Assembly: GCA_006384855.1 (NCBI GenBank) | Contig: VCJN01000993.1 | Coordinates: 145,875 to 209,874, forward strand | Source: Tetraselmis striata | Lineage: Eukaryota > Chlorophyta > Chlorodendrophyceae > Chlorodendrales > Chlorodendraceae | Reading direction: 5' to 3' | DNA: 64,000 bases | Shown: positions 33,904-44,389 of the stretch, piece by piece | How the letters are laid out: the number at the start of each line of letters is the position of its first letter | How positions within the stretch are numbered: position 1 is the stretch's first letter | Position numbers and translations under genes: made by a program | Notes under the pieces: model-generated | What the model saw: only the letters and a program-made list of their open reading frames with translations | Told to the model about the DNA's origin: nothing | The model's database searches: none

Positions 33904-36900
33904 CTAGTCCTCGCAAGCTTCTCCAGCGGGATCCAGGTTGCTCTCTGCGTTCGTAGGCAGCGCCGCCCCAGGCGCAGGCTTCAGCGCGGTGACATCCTTG
34001 AACGCGCGCAGAATGTACTTCCGCTTCTCCATCTTCAAAATCCGGTCATCCTGCCAACGGGGGGATGGGCTCCATTTGTTAGTCTATCTAGCACTGTGGC
34101 AGGCACACACACACACACACACACATGTATATATATATATATATATACACATGCACTGCGCCAGCCCCCGCATGCCCAGCAGCCGCAAACCACACCTTCA
34201 TGACGCCGCTGGACAAGTAGGCCTTCTTCTTCTCCTCCCAGTTGGCCAGGCCGAGGGTATTCACTCTATCAATCATCTCCTTCGTGCTCAGGCCTTCCGA
34301 GCCCGCATCACACAGTGCCTGTGCATATGGGTCTGTCAGGGACGGTGCGCGAGCAGTGTGCGCAGTTGTGTGTTGGGATGAGATGGAAGGGGTATCTTCC
34401 GTTCAAGACCAAGGCACTGGTCGCCTCCTACATGTCTCACGCTTGCATGCATGGATGGTTGGATGACTTCCTGCCCGCACCATTATGATGATTGACTTGG
34501 CCGGGATGGCTTCGCCCCTCTTCTCATCGATGTCCTCTGGCACATCTTCGCGCAGCAACTGCTCGTCGCCACCGGCGGAGATCCCCTTGCGGATGAAGTG
34601 CATGCGCCGAGTCTGCCCCTCAGCAGGAGCCGCGTCTAGCCCTGGGGCCGTGGATGGCTTCGCTGACTCCTTTTCCTTGGACTTTTCCTTGGGCGCCGAC
34701 TTGTCCTTGGGCGGCTCCTTCCTGGCAGCAGCTGCATTGGAAGGCTTGGCCGTATTGTCGGCCGCCGCAGTTGTTCCAGCTGCAGCCGCCATCGCGGCGA
34801 CCGACAGCTTGCTCTGCTGCAGCTTTGCCGACTTCGGCGCCTTGTTGCTCGGACTCCCCTCCGCTGCATCGCCGCTGCCGGCGTCCACGGCGCCAGGGGC
34901 AGCGGAGGTCACCAGCTCAGGTATCGCTGCAGTCTTCTTCACCTTGGCGGGGCTGCCAGTGGCAGCAGCTGCAGGGTCTGCACTGGGACGCTTCAGGGTC
35001 TTCCCCGCGGCGGCTGCGGCATGCGTTTTTGCCCGGGTTTTCTGCCCAAGAGTCAACACAACATCTCAGAATCCCAACGGGTGCAGTGCCTTGCAAGCAG
35101 AATGGTGTATGCTAGCGCTGCTGTCCACCCTGCCCCCATTCCTACAAACGGCGAGGATCTGCACCCGGCACAGCACATGAGGACTAAACTTGCCGCGTTG
35201 CCCAACCCAGTGGTGTGGTCGCATTGGCAGCGGGAGAGGCCTGCGCTACCTTGTACCGGGCTTGCAAGGTCTTGACATCCATGGGCAGCCAGTCTGGCCA
35301 AAATTTGCACATCGGCAGGTAGATGTTCTTCCGGGCCGCCTCGGTCCCCGCGGTCGGCCAGCCATGTATCTTGCTGCTGAGCTCCACCACCTGCAGCGGA
35401 CACAATCCGAAGGTCAGCCGTTTGTATACGGCCAGGAGGCGCAGGGCCTGCACTCTAGGCTGCGCGTCATTGCCCGGGAATAATCGATGGCTGCCGCGCA
35501 CCCTCATCAGCAGCTTGTCCAGGTCGTCCCCCCACTTGAAGGAGGAAGCCGCCGCCTTAATGGGCGCCTGGAAATCGTCCTCCTCCTCCTCAGCCGATGC
35601 GCCCCCCTGACCGGCAGCATCCTTCCCAGGGGTGGAGTGGGCCGCGCCAGGATTCGTACCGCAAAGCTTCGGCTTCTGTTCTTCTGCGGCGGCGGCCACG
35701 CTCTCCTGGCGATCATGCCGGGCAGATGTGAGCCTCCCTGCGCGCATCCCTCCCTTTGCTGCCACCGCAAATCACCGGCTGCCTGATCTCTGGCTGCACA
35801 TGCCGAGCAGGGTGGCGGACCTGGAACTCTTTGGTGGCCTTCTTTAGCCTGTGCTTGGCCACCGCGTACTGGTGCTGCAGCTTCTTCGACATCGTGCCCT
35901 CGGGGTCCTCAAACCCCAGCTTCGACACTGATGCGCCCAGCACCTCCAGCACAGCGCTCTTGGTGGCCTCGCGCTTGGCCTCCCTGCACAGGCGGACAAA
36001 CAGTAATGGCCCCAGCTTGGTGACCGGGGCGCCCACGAAACGCGGCCTGCGAGCTTGCAGCACGGGACGGCGCACCGGAAGAACACCAGGGCCAGCTCCG
36101 CCAGGAGCTTCTCAAGCTTGGTGGGGAGCCGCGCGGTGCGGTTGCCCTGCTGGCTGTTGCTCTCTTTCTCTGGCAGCGCGCACGCCTGGAAGTATGGGCA
36201 CCGAGCAATCAGCACACCCGTCCAGCGTCGAGCCGCCACGGAAACACTTTAGACCACAAACCCAGAGGCAGCGTGCGTCAGTTTGGGGCAGTGGCTCACG
36301 TCCGCCGCCTGTCGGAACTTGTCCAGGGGAAGTTTGAGCTTCTCCGGGATGGGTGCCGCGTCCCCCTCCTCACCGCCGCCCTCCGCAGCAGCTGCTGCGG
36401 CGGAGGAAGTGGCTGGCTTGGGCTTGTCCACAAGAGTTTTGCCCGCGGGTGTGGTGGCTGCATCAGACAAGCAGCAGCACCCCCTCGCATGAGCACCCAA
36501 CAGAGCCATACTGGCACCGCCACGCGCCAGGTGCCCCCTGCATGCAGCTCCGGAGCCATACCTTTGATCGCTTTTGCCTGCTTGGCCACGGGCGTGCCAC
36601 CCCCCACAGCGGCAGCCTTTGTTGGCTTCTTGTCAGCCACTGGCATCGCTGCCTTGGGCGCCTTCGGCTGCACCGCCGAGTTCTTGCCCTGGAGCAAGGC
36701 CAACGCCAATTCGAGGTGTGAGCGAAACATGGGGTCACAGCATGAAAGCACAGATCGAAAGGGTCCAGTGGAAGCAGCGCGCCCTGGCGCACCTTGGAGG
36801 GCGTCTTCGGCTTGACCTTTGTGGGTTTGTTCTTCTTGCGTTTTGGCCTGCCCACAAACGGCGACAACTGCTTGTTGACAGCCTCCTCTGTCTTCTCAAT

Positions 36901-38725
36901 GCTTCCCTGCAAAACCACAGCCGCAGGCGTGGGCACGTGAGCGTGAGCACGCAGCATGCGATGCGCCACGCGTCCTCGCAGCTGGTCGGGTAGCCGCCAG
37001 CACCTTATTGATGAAGAATCCACCGTGCTTTGGCCTTTTCAGGTCGGCCTCGTACAGATCAATCATCTCGCCGTCGTCGATGAAGGGGTCGTCATGGTCG
37101 TAGTTGTCATCCGGTCCGCCAACGTCGTCACCCTGGACGTCCCCTTTCTGCAGATTCCGCTTGCCCGACTTCTTTGGCGCGGCTGACTGGCTGGGAGTCG
37201 GTGCCTGGCTGCGGTCGCCCATGCCACCCTCGCTGCCGGCCTCGTACTCAACATCACTGTCATCATCTTCCTTTGCCTGCATTAAGCGCCCCCGCAGGCA
37301 CGTGAACGTCCGGGCGCGCATCCCACCAAGGCAGCATCACGCCGTGGAACCCCCCCCCATCCTCCCATTTGCCTCTTCCTTGGCCCCCCTCTCCCTCCCC
37401 CCTTGGCATGCAGCTTTCCCGCACCGAATGCATCATCTCTAGCCGCTTGATGACACCGGCGAGGACTGTATCATTGGGCTTATTGCCGTCCTTCTTTCCG
37501 TCGAACTTGCGCAGCAGCGAGTCCTGTGTTGACCAGCAGCAGCAGGTGGCCAGACTCAGGGTCTGAGGGGGGCTCAGAGGCGGCTGGGGGAAGTGGGGGG
37601 GGGGGGGGGGGGGGGGGAGGTACAGATTACAGATGTCGGGGATGGTGGCGTGAGGGAGCATCTGCCGCGCTGGTGCCGGACATGGTGTGCTCACCGGGCC
37701 ACCTGGGCTCCCGCTGGTTCCCACAGGCGGGCCCGTCAGGCGCGCCTCCAACCCTGGATGCGCACTGACTCCTGGCCCATGTTCCTTCTTCCATTGTTTG
37801 CACAGCTGTGTGCAGGGGCAGCCACGTGGCCTCAGTCAGTCGCGAGTCCGGGTGTGCACGCAGCCATCTCGTAAAATTGCGACCCCGTCTAGACACAGGA
37901 GCAGGGCGCAGGGATGTGCCCTGCCCCGGAGAACTGCCAAACACCCCCCTCCCCCCCCCGCCCCGCTGCGTAGTTGTGGGGCACCAGTGTCCCGGCACTT
38001 GACGCATGGGCTGAGCCTGTGAAGACCCCGTAGCCAAGCAGGCGGGTGGCTGAGCAGCCGGGGACCCTCTGTGCACTCGAATGTCCGCTGCAGGAGAGCA
38101 GCACTCGCTGGAATGGCTGATGCACTCGCAACCGCGAGCCCACACGTCGTACCTCTGCCCCCCCCCCCCCCGCCCCCCCCCCCCCCCCCCCCCCCCCTTG
38201 TTGATCCCAATAGGCGGCGATCGCTGGTCTCGGGGGCGACGAGCGGCCGCCTCCCTACACGTAGACATGCAGTGTCCTAAAGTCCTGCGACCCAGCGCTT
38301 GAACTCCGGTGGCCGGTACGAGTATCGGGCAAGGAGGCCGCGGGGGAGGGGGGGGGGGGGGGGGGCTTGGGGGGCGGGGGGCGGGGAGGGGGGACGGCGG
38401 CATGCACCTTCCTATAGTTGACTTCGTTGCTGGCCGTCAGGTCGACGTAAAGCCTCCTGCAGGAGGAGGAGGCCTCCCCACCCAGCACTTTCGAAGCGAC
38501 GACAGGCGCTGCAGCCCCGTTTCTCGTCCCTGCCACGCCCCCTCCACAGGCTGGCAACCCCGCGCAGGGGCGGGTCACTGCGCAGTCTATGACCGCCGGC
38601 TGGTCGCCGGCGGTTTGAACTGATCCGCCGACAGCCGTTTGAACAGCTGGGGCCGGCGGCCGGCGACCCTCCGCCGAAGGGGGCAGCACCTGGGGAGTGA
38701 TACGGCGAGGTGCGGCGGCAGCCAT
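33904..38725 (-). CDS. UBN: Ubinuclein/HPC2 homologue, HIRA complex subunit, 14 exons
   Basis: Ubinuclein family proteins bind H3.3-H4 and work with HIRA and CABIN1 in replication-independent nucleosome assembly. Exons (5'-3'): 38725-38408, 37805-37695, 37523-37425, 37276-37004, 36906-36793, 36688-36562, 36457-36300, 36185-36076, 36046-35821, 35705-35502, 35390-35250, 35041-34481, 34318-34196, 34050-33904. They join to 903 aa with every phase agreeing. The Hpc2-related domain (about 233-267) is clear: YDHDDPFIDDGEMIDLYEAD, then KHGGFFIN, as in human UBN1. A weak N-terminal block (LYVDLTASNEVNYRK) resembles the HIRA-binding NHRD. The middle domain at about 400-630 has LPTKLEKLLAEL, LGFEDPEGTMSKKLQHQYAV and WPDWLPMDVKTLQARY. 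Residues 630-800 are a Lys/Ala/Pro-rich disordered tail. Introns 1 and 2 carry long G/C runs. Exons 2 and 3 are the least certain. Confidence 0.9.
34104..34150. repeat. AC then AT microsatellite in ubinuclein intron 13
   Basis: An (AC)n run passes directly into (AT)n inside the 145-base intron at 34051-34195. It does not touch the splice sites. Confidence 0.9.
38158..38197. repeat. C homopolymer in ubinuclein intron 1
   Basis: Forty bases of C with one G. The same intron also holds G-rich tracts at 38348-38366 and around 38370-38395, and intron 2 has a G run at 37595-37617. Confidence 0.9.
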
Positions 38726-40376
38726 AACGTCGCGCTAAAGCCACGCACGGGCCGTGCTGATAAACTCCTGTCGGCCTGCTCGCCGGCAGGGAAGACCTCG
38801 TGAGACGATGTTTTTTGTGGAGCAGCAGGGAAGGTGTACCGGTAGTAATCATCCCCCCTACTGTAGTAGGGTCGCATCGTAGCGCAGCAAGATTTGTTAT
38901 TATAGCGACTAATATCCTTTGGTGTGTTCGTCTTGTGTCTACTCGTCCCTCGTCATTTCAAAGTAGGGAGGGAGGCAAGGGAGGTTAGCCGAAACGTGCG
39001 CAGGCTTAGTTACACACAAACAGCGGGGGACTCGCGGCAAAAAGCCACAGCGAAAGAGAGGGAGGGCGGCGGGTTGTACGGGCAGGAGGCCAGCACATAA
39101 CTAAGCGAGTGGTCCCATCTACCGAACGATGATGGTTTTATAAGATTCGATGGGTATTAGAGTGACCGATGTTTTCGCGAAGGCGGCACACACAGTGCCG
39201 CACATCGGCATCTCAGAGCGGAAGCACCATGACTGCCCGCGGTGAAAAGTCGCAATATATCCAGTGGAATTGGTCCAATTACGTTACTGGAAAAAGACCA
39301 ATTTAATGGGGGTCAAAACATCGCTAAAATGGTCGCAATACCGAGTGAAATTTCAACACAGTCTAGAAGGACACGGCTACCACTTTCGCGAATTTCATCG
39401 CGATAGTCGCCGCGATCATGAACTATACGATGTACTATTTCCGACGCCTCTTTCAACAACCCATCACAAACGAGTGGCGGTTAAAGGGTACTCCGTCTCG
39501 CCCTAGCGTAGATTGAGCCTCGTTTCCATAGATCCCTACTTCATACCTTTTTGCCCCTCCTAGTTGGCCGCCTAGCACGCTACCTTTGGTGTGCAGCGAC
39601 GGAAACATAGATGGGGACGAGACATACCGCCGTGGGTTGGCCATCTCATACCCCCAAGCGAGGTCGAGTCGTTGAAGCAATATGCCGTGCGAGACGCAGT
39701 GGAAGCATCGGGTTCCCTACATGTTCAGGCGGTATCACCTCAGCCTCGTCCCGAGAAAAGTAACGTGCTGACAAAGACCGGCGCGAGCTCGCGTGGGAAG
39801 CGCATGTTAGAGTCCGTTTGTGACGACGACGAGGTACATGCACCTACACCTACACTCGACTCGATCGGTACATACGGCCTCTACCCGAATGCCAACTTGT
39901 ATAACGACGGCACGGAGTTACCGAGTGTTACGAAGAAGCCGTGACCGAATCGATTCTACCGCCAAAGTTTGGTCGGAGATTTGCTCCCCGGATTCCACAT
40001 GTCCTTGCTTTCCCCTCGCAGGGGGTGTCACTCCCTTTTCCGGGTCGCCTCCAAAGATGGAGCGCCAATCTGCGACTGCAATGTTTTTTCAAGCTACGGC
40101 ATCGGCGGCAATCCTATCGTTGGGCCATGTTATTAAGGTCCACCACCCACGTTATCAAGCTCCACCACCCACGTGGCGAGATTGCGGAAGCTCTCCAAAG
40201 ATCTAGGCGACCGAAGACTGCCAGTGGACTGACTCGGTCCGCCACGCTACCCTTCCCTTCAGCGTCAACCCAACGATGGCGTTCGCGGTCACAGGCGTGG
40301 AAGAGGCCGTGACAAGAAAGGCCCTCGCAAATAAAGGCCAAAGGGGACGAGGCAAAAGTAGAGGGCGCGGTTATAC
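38726..40376. other. Ubinuclein upstream region and unrecognised sequence
   Basis: The first few hundred bases must include the ubinuclein promoter. A plus-strand open frame at 39591-39944 (117 aa, ending LPSVTKKP) and shorter neighbours at 39264-39506 and 39820-40312 have normal-looking composition but no motif I recognise. They may be fragments of the LINE that follows. CCACCCACG repeats twice near 40140-40175. Confidence 0.35.
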
Positions 40377-41798
40377 ATGATACATGACCCCTCATGTGGC
40401 TTCTCAGTTCTCACCCGCCGCTTTTTCCCTGTGTTAAACGCGACGCCGTCCGCTCCGCTAAGCCGATCGCCCGCCAGCCCGCCAGCCGTCGCCATCCCCC
40501 CAGCGCCAGCCGAGCACTCCCTCGGGTCTAGCGGCGCAGCTTCGCGTGTTTTACCGGTCGTCGCGGTTGCGTGTGTCGGCGAGGATCCCGCGATCGGTCG
40601 CGCGGTTAGGGGACTAACCAACTAATTAATTGCCTGCGTCGAGCCCCCCCCCCCCCCCCCCCCCCCCCCCCGCGCCCCGCCGGCAGGTCGGGTCCAAGAC
40701 AGGCCGGGACAAAAAAGGGCAGGATAGGACGCCACGATGTCGGGACATGATTCTTGGCGCAACCTGGCTTCGCTCCGCATGCAAGATTGCCCCCGCCCGC
40801 CCGCCCGCGGTCAAACCGGCAGGCCTTAGGACCCCATCGCGGAAAAAACTAGTCATTGACCGAGCGGTATCCGCCCCTATGTTGTCGGCCATGTTCGGCC
40901 GGCGACTCGGGGATCCGGAACCCTTATACCTCGCGCTAGGGAATGTTTGCGAGGACCCTACCGCATTATCGAGTTTTCCCGCCTGGTAATACAACATAAC
41001 CGTAGCTCCGGTAGGGCTGGCCCCGATATGGGCAACCGCGCGCCACCGGGTGCAGGTGTGCAGCCGTCATAGTGACGGGGGTTCGCCCTTGGACGGTTGG
41101 GCACCTGGCCGGGGGCGCGACGGCGTCCCTGCGTCGTGTGTGTTGTTGGGGGGACCCGTCGCCACTACCTGCCTTTTGGAGCCGCGTCGATCGGGCGTTT
41201 AATGGCCGGCGCTCGGCCATTCCGAAGATCGATCGTGTGTTACAGCGGGACGGGCTAGTGCGCTACTGCGCTTTGATGTGTATTATACCCAGGGGCATGG
41301 TGCGCATGCCCGCGAGCGATTACAACGTTTGCTGGGAACACCTTGCCGCATGCCGGTGGGGGTTGTACTTGCGGGAACACCGCTCGGACTGGGATCGCCA
41401 CGCCGTGCGCCCTCCCCCGCCTCCCCACCTCTTGCCCTTTCCCTTCCTTGCCATGCCCGCCCACCTTTGCGTTGCGACACTTAATGTGAATGGGCTGTCT
41501 TCTAAAGTGGCGCGATGTTGATCGAGCGATCCGCAGATGTTTTGCTCGTTCAGGAGACCACGGGTAGGCGACCGATATGCGAGTGCGTTTTAATGGGTAC
41601 TCTGACTACTATTCGTTCGGTGACCGCGTTGCATCGGAACGTGGGTGTTGTGTGTTAGTCCGGTCGCCGTACCGGGCGCGGGCAGTCGGCGCGCCCCACC
41701 CATGGTGGACCTGTGTCCGGGTGGGGGGAGGTTGCAGTGACTCCGCGGCCACTATATTTATCTCGGCCTATTTGCCCACTGGCCCACAGGAACAGTAA
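40377..41798 (+). pseudogene. LINE 5' part with AP-endonuclease start
   Basis: Open frames in changing phase lead to AHLCVATLNVNGLSSKVARC at 41456-41518, the typical first strand of the APE-type endonuclease of L1-like LINEs. DVLLVQETTG follows in the next frame (41530-41560). RFNGYSDYYSFGDRVASERG and IFISAYLPTGPQEQ then complete about a third of the domain by 41798. The earlier frames (40377-40625, 40630-40989, 41072-41455) are Pro/Ala/Arg-rich and may be ORF1. At least two frameshifts and a C run at 40646-40670 mark decay. No reverse transcriptase follows. Confidence 0.65.
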
Positions 41799-42129
41799 AG
41801 TAACCTATTTTGCACCGAGGCACGCGGTGCATTGTGGTTAGGTCTAAATTAGGGTTTGGGTCAGCAGTGGGATTGATAGCTAACATGAAGGCCGGCTGGT
41901 TCATTTGTGCAAATCAAAGGAAACGTGATGGTTACAAGTTGTTTGTGCCGTCAGGGGCAGAAACTCCGTCCAAGCTGGGACAAAACATATAAGCCGCTAA
42001 TTTTGTGGAAAAGTATACTATTCGACCACATAATCCCCTCGGCGCTCTGCCGCATGGAGTCTGACATATATACCGATACATGACACCGGTGCTAGGGTCT
42101 GACACCCTGGGCGCCCAAACCCTGGAGCT
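41799..42129. other. Spacer between LINE endonuclease and recombinase remnant
   Basis: No supported gene. Sequence is AT-richer than the flanks. Confidence 0.3.
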
Positions 42130-42575
42130 CCTATCAGTTGCGTGGCCGCCGGCGCCGGTATTACGCCAGCTGCATGAACCAATATTTCCGTTTCTGCGAG
42201 GAGGAGCGGCGACCGGCTCTGGCTGCAAACCCCGGGACTATGGCACGGTACGTCATGTGGTTGGCCAGCCTGGGACAATCAAGGCCTCTATCTTGCCGCC
42301 CAACTTGTCTGCCGCCAACGACTTCTTCAAGGCCACTGCCGGGAGCCGATGGCTCTGGGCGATCTGGTGAGTAGATGAGTCCGCAAGAGTCCACTCCCTC
42401 CGGAAGGGGGCCACTACAGCCGCGCGTACGCGATCGGTGTGACGATGCAGAAGATCAAGTACTTCGGAGGCCGGGCGATGGAGTCCAGCGTGGTGCTCGA
42501 CTACATCGACCCAACAGTGCTGCCGTGTCCGGGAGCATGGCACCTCTTTGGCTGGATGACCCCTTGGGGCGGTCA
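42130..42575 (+). pseudogene. Second tyrosine recombinase, internally deleted
   Basis: The N-terminal part RYYASCMNQYFRFCEEERRP then TMARYVMWLASLGQ, and in another frame ASILPPNLSAANDFFKATAG, matches the core-binding domain of the recombinase at 15726-16805. After a gap of roughly 185 residues the C-terminal catalytic end resumes: HSLRKGATTAA, then in another frame YAIGVTMQKIKYFGGRAMES and VVLDYIDPTVLPCPGAWHLF. HxxR and the nucleophile Tyr survive. The first Arg is lost with the deletion and the Trp-box position reads Arg. It is a dead copy of a related element. Confidence 0.75.
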
Positions 42576-44318
42576 ACCAACCAAGTTGCCACGCCAAGTG
42601 GCGACATGATGGCAAAACTGCGAGCCCCGTGCTTTGCTACTGGTCAGATTGAGAATTATAGAGGTTTGAATTACGGGGCCAAGTGCGACGGGTGTTACCC
42701 GACGATACAAATTCCGCCGTACGCGGCTAGGACGCTACTGCCGTGTGCCCACGTTCATCCCTCACCCCTATATGACGCCCTGCGATGCGGCGGTGTCTCC
42801 ACCTTCTGCCTTTGCGCCAGCTTCCAGCTAGCGCAACCCACCCTTCCCAACCCTTTCGTGCGTAGTGCTATGGGGCCTGGCCCATGTGCCAAACGTTGTA
42901 AGAGATCAGATTGTTTTCGCAAAAGTGCGAGCCCCTGCTTTGCTAACCGCACGTTATAATGCCGTATAAGACTGCCCGACACACACGACTAGTGGAGCTA
43001 CAGCGAAAGGGTATGCTGCCGTACTCCCGGCTCCCGCTGTGTGTAAAGCAATAAAGCGGTGCTCATCATTTATAGTCGCGGGTGATCGGATCATTTAGGC
43101 GCCGATTACGACTCGCGAAAACTACTCGGTAATTGGACTTAATCGAACCCGGTTTCGACGAGTGTACACGCTACTTTGTGTAGCGCAAATGCTGTAATAG
43201 GGGGCGCGGCCGAGCAAGCCGCCCCGCAATGTGTCGCTCTATTCGTACTACCAAGTGAAGATATAACGCATCAAGCATAGCGCGCATGTGAAGATCTGCA
43301 ACCGCCAGTTGATATTTCAATGAATGTAAGGCAGTAGAAGTTATCATTCGTCAACGAAACGTGCGGGATATGCGCCCACTGTAGAACGAAGCCGCGGCAT
43401 CCGCCGATAAAACCGGGCCTTTCTCCGACGATCAAGCACCCGCAGCTGACCCCAAGTTATGATTCGCAAATGAAAGGAGCGCGCGGGATGCGCAATACAT
43501 ACGCCCTCGAACGCGCAGCAATACATTCGCTACGGCCTCCTCCTCCAGCCACGCATCGTCATAACCGTACCTTGCAGCTCGCGTCTGGAGACGTGCATGC
43601 CGGGTCGGGCGGTTTGAGCGATGCGCAATTGGAGCGGCTGCTCTTGCTTTAAAGGATGGCATGCCCGCCGGAAGCCAAGCCCAAATAAAGCCCCCACGGG
43701 TCGTGTGGTCCCCCTTGAGCCAAACAAAGCCGCACGAGCCCAACCGGCGTCCCCTAGCGGCGAGGGCAGCCCGCATGGCCGCAAGCGCGACGCGACCAGC
43801 CCGCCATCGCGCGCCGGGTGTGCCGCGTTTCATTGACGATTGATAAATGCTGCCTAAGAAGTGTCCTTGTGTAACTACACCGTTATATCGCACATCACCG
43901 TACATCAAGTTGCACGCATATGCTGCATGCATGTGGTATTCACCCAACTCCTAAATAACACATGTGCAAGCGGCGATTCTCGGTGGAACTGAAAACAGCT
44001 TCGAATTTCATGAAAGCTGCAAGTTTTCCGGCTCAAAACGGTTCAATATACACAACGTTGGCAAAGGGGGGTCTGGCCAAGGCGGCGGGCCGCCGGCCGA
44101 AACCGCACACGAAGCGGAAAAATATCAAGAATCGAGACATAATTCGGGATTTGAATATCCAAATTCATTAAAATGCGCATTGTGTAGGATAAATCGAGCT
44201 CACTTCGGTCATTATCGCGTTTCGAGCGGATGAATTCGCCAATGTCGTAATTTCGGCTAAAACCCCGGGCAGGGCCTGTAGAAGCAGAAGCGGTGCGCCT
44301 GCGTGCATCATACGCTGC
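42576..44318. other. Unrecognised sequence with scattered open frames
   Basis: The longest frame is minus 43947-43432 (171 aa, with an Ala/Arg-rich centre) and has no motif I recognise. High GC makes chance frames likely. No gene is supported with confidence. Confidence 0.3.
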
Positions 44319-44386
44319 GGGTTTTAGGGTCTTAGGGTTTTAGCTGTGACAACCTGTAGCGACAAACCCTAAACCCTAAAACCCCC
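44319..44386. repeat. Inverted pair of telomere-like repeats
   Basis: G-strand copies (GGGTTTTAGGGT, CTTAGGGTTTT) at 44319-44342 face C-strand copies (AAACCCTAAACCCTAAAACC) at 44364-44386. The two arms are near-perfect inverted repeats of about 21 bases with a loop of about 22. The unit is TTTAGGG-like, the plant and algal telomere type. Confidence 0.75.
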
Positions 44387-44389
44387 TCA

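Noticed and set aside
43432-43947. 171-codon minus-strand ORF as a gene
   Set aside because: No motif, no splice support and composition typical of chance frames in GC-rich DNA.
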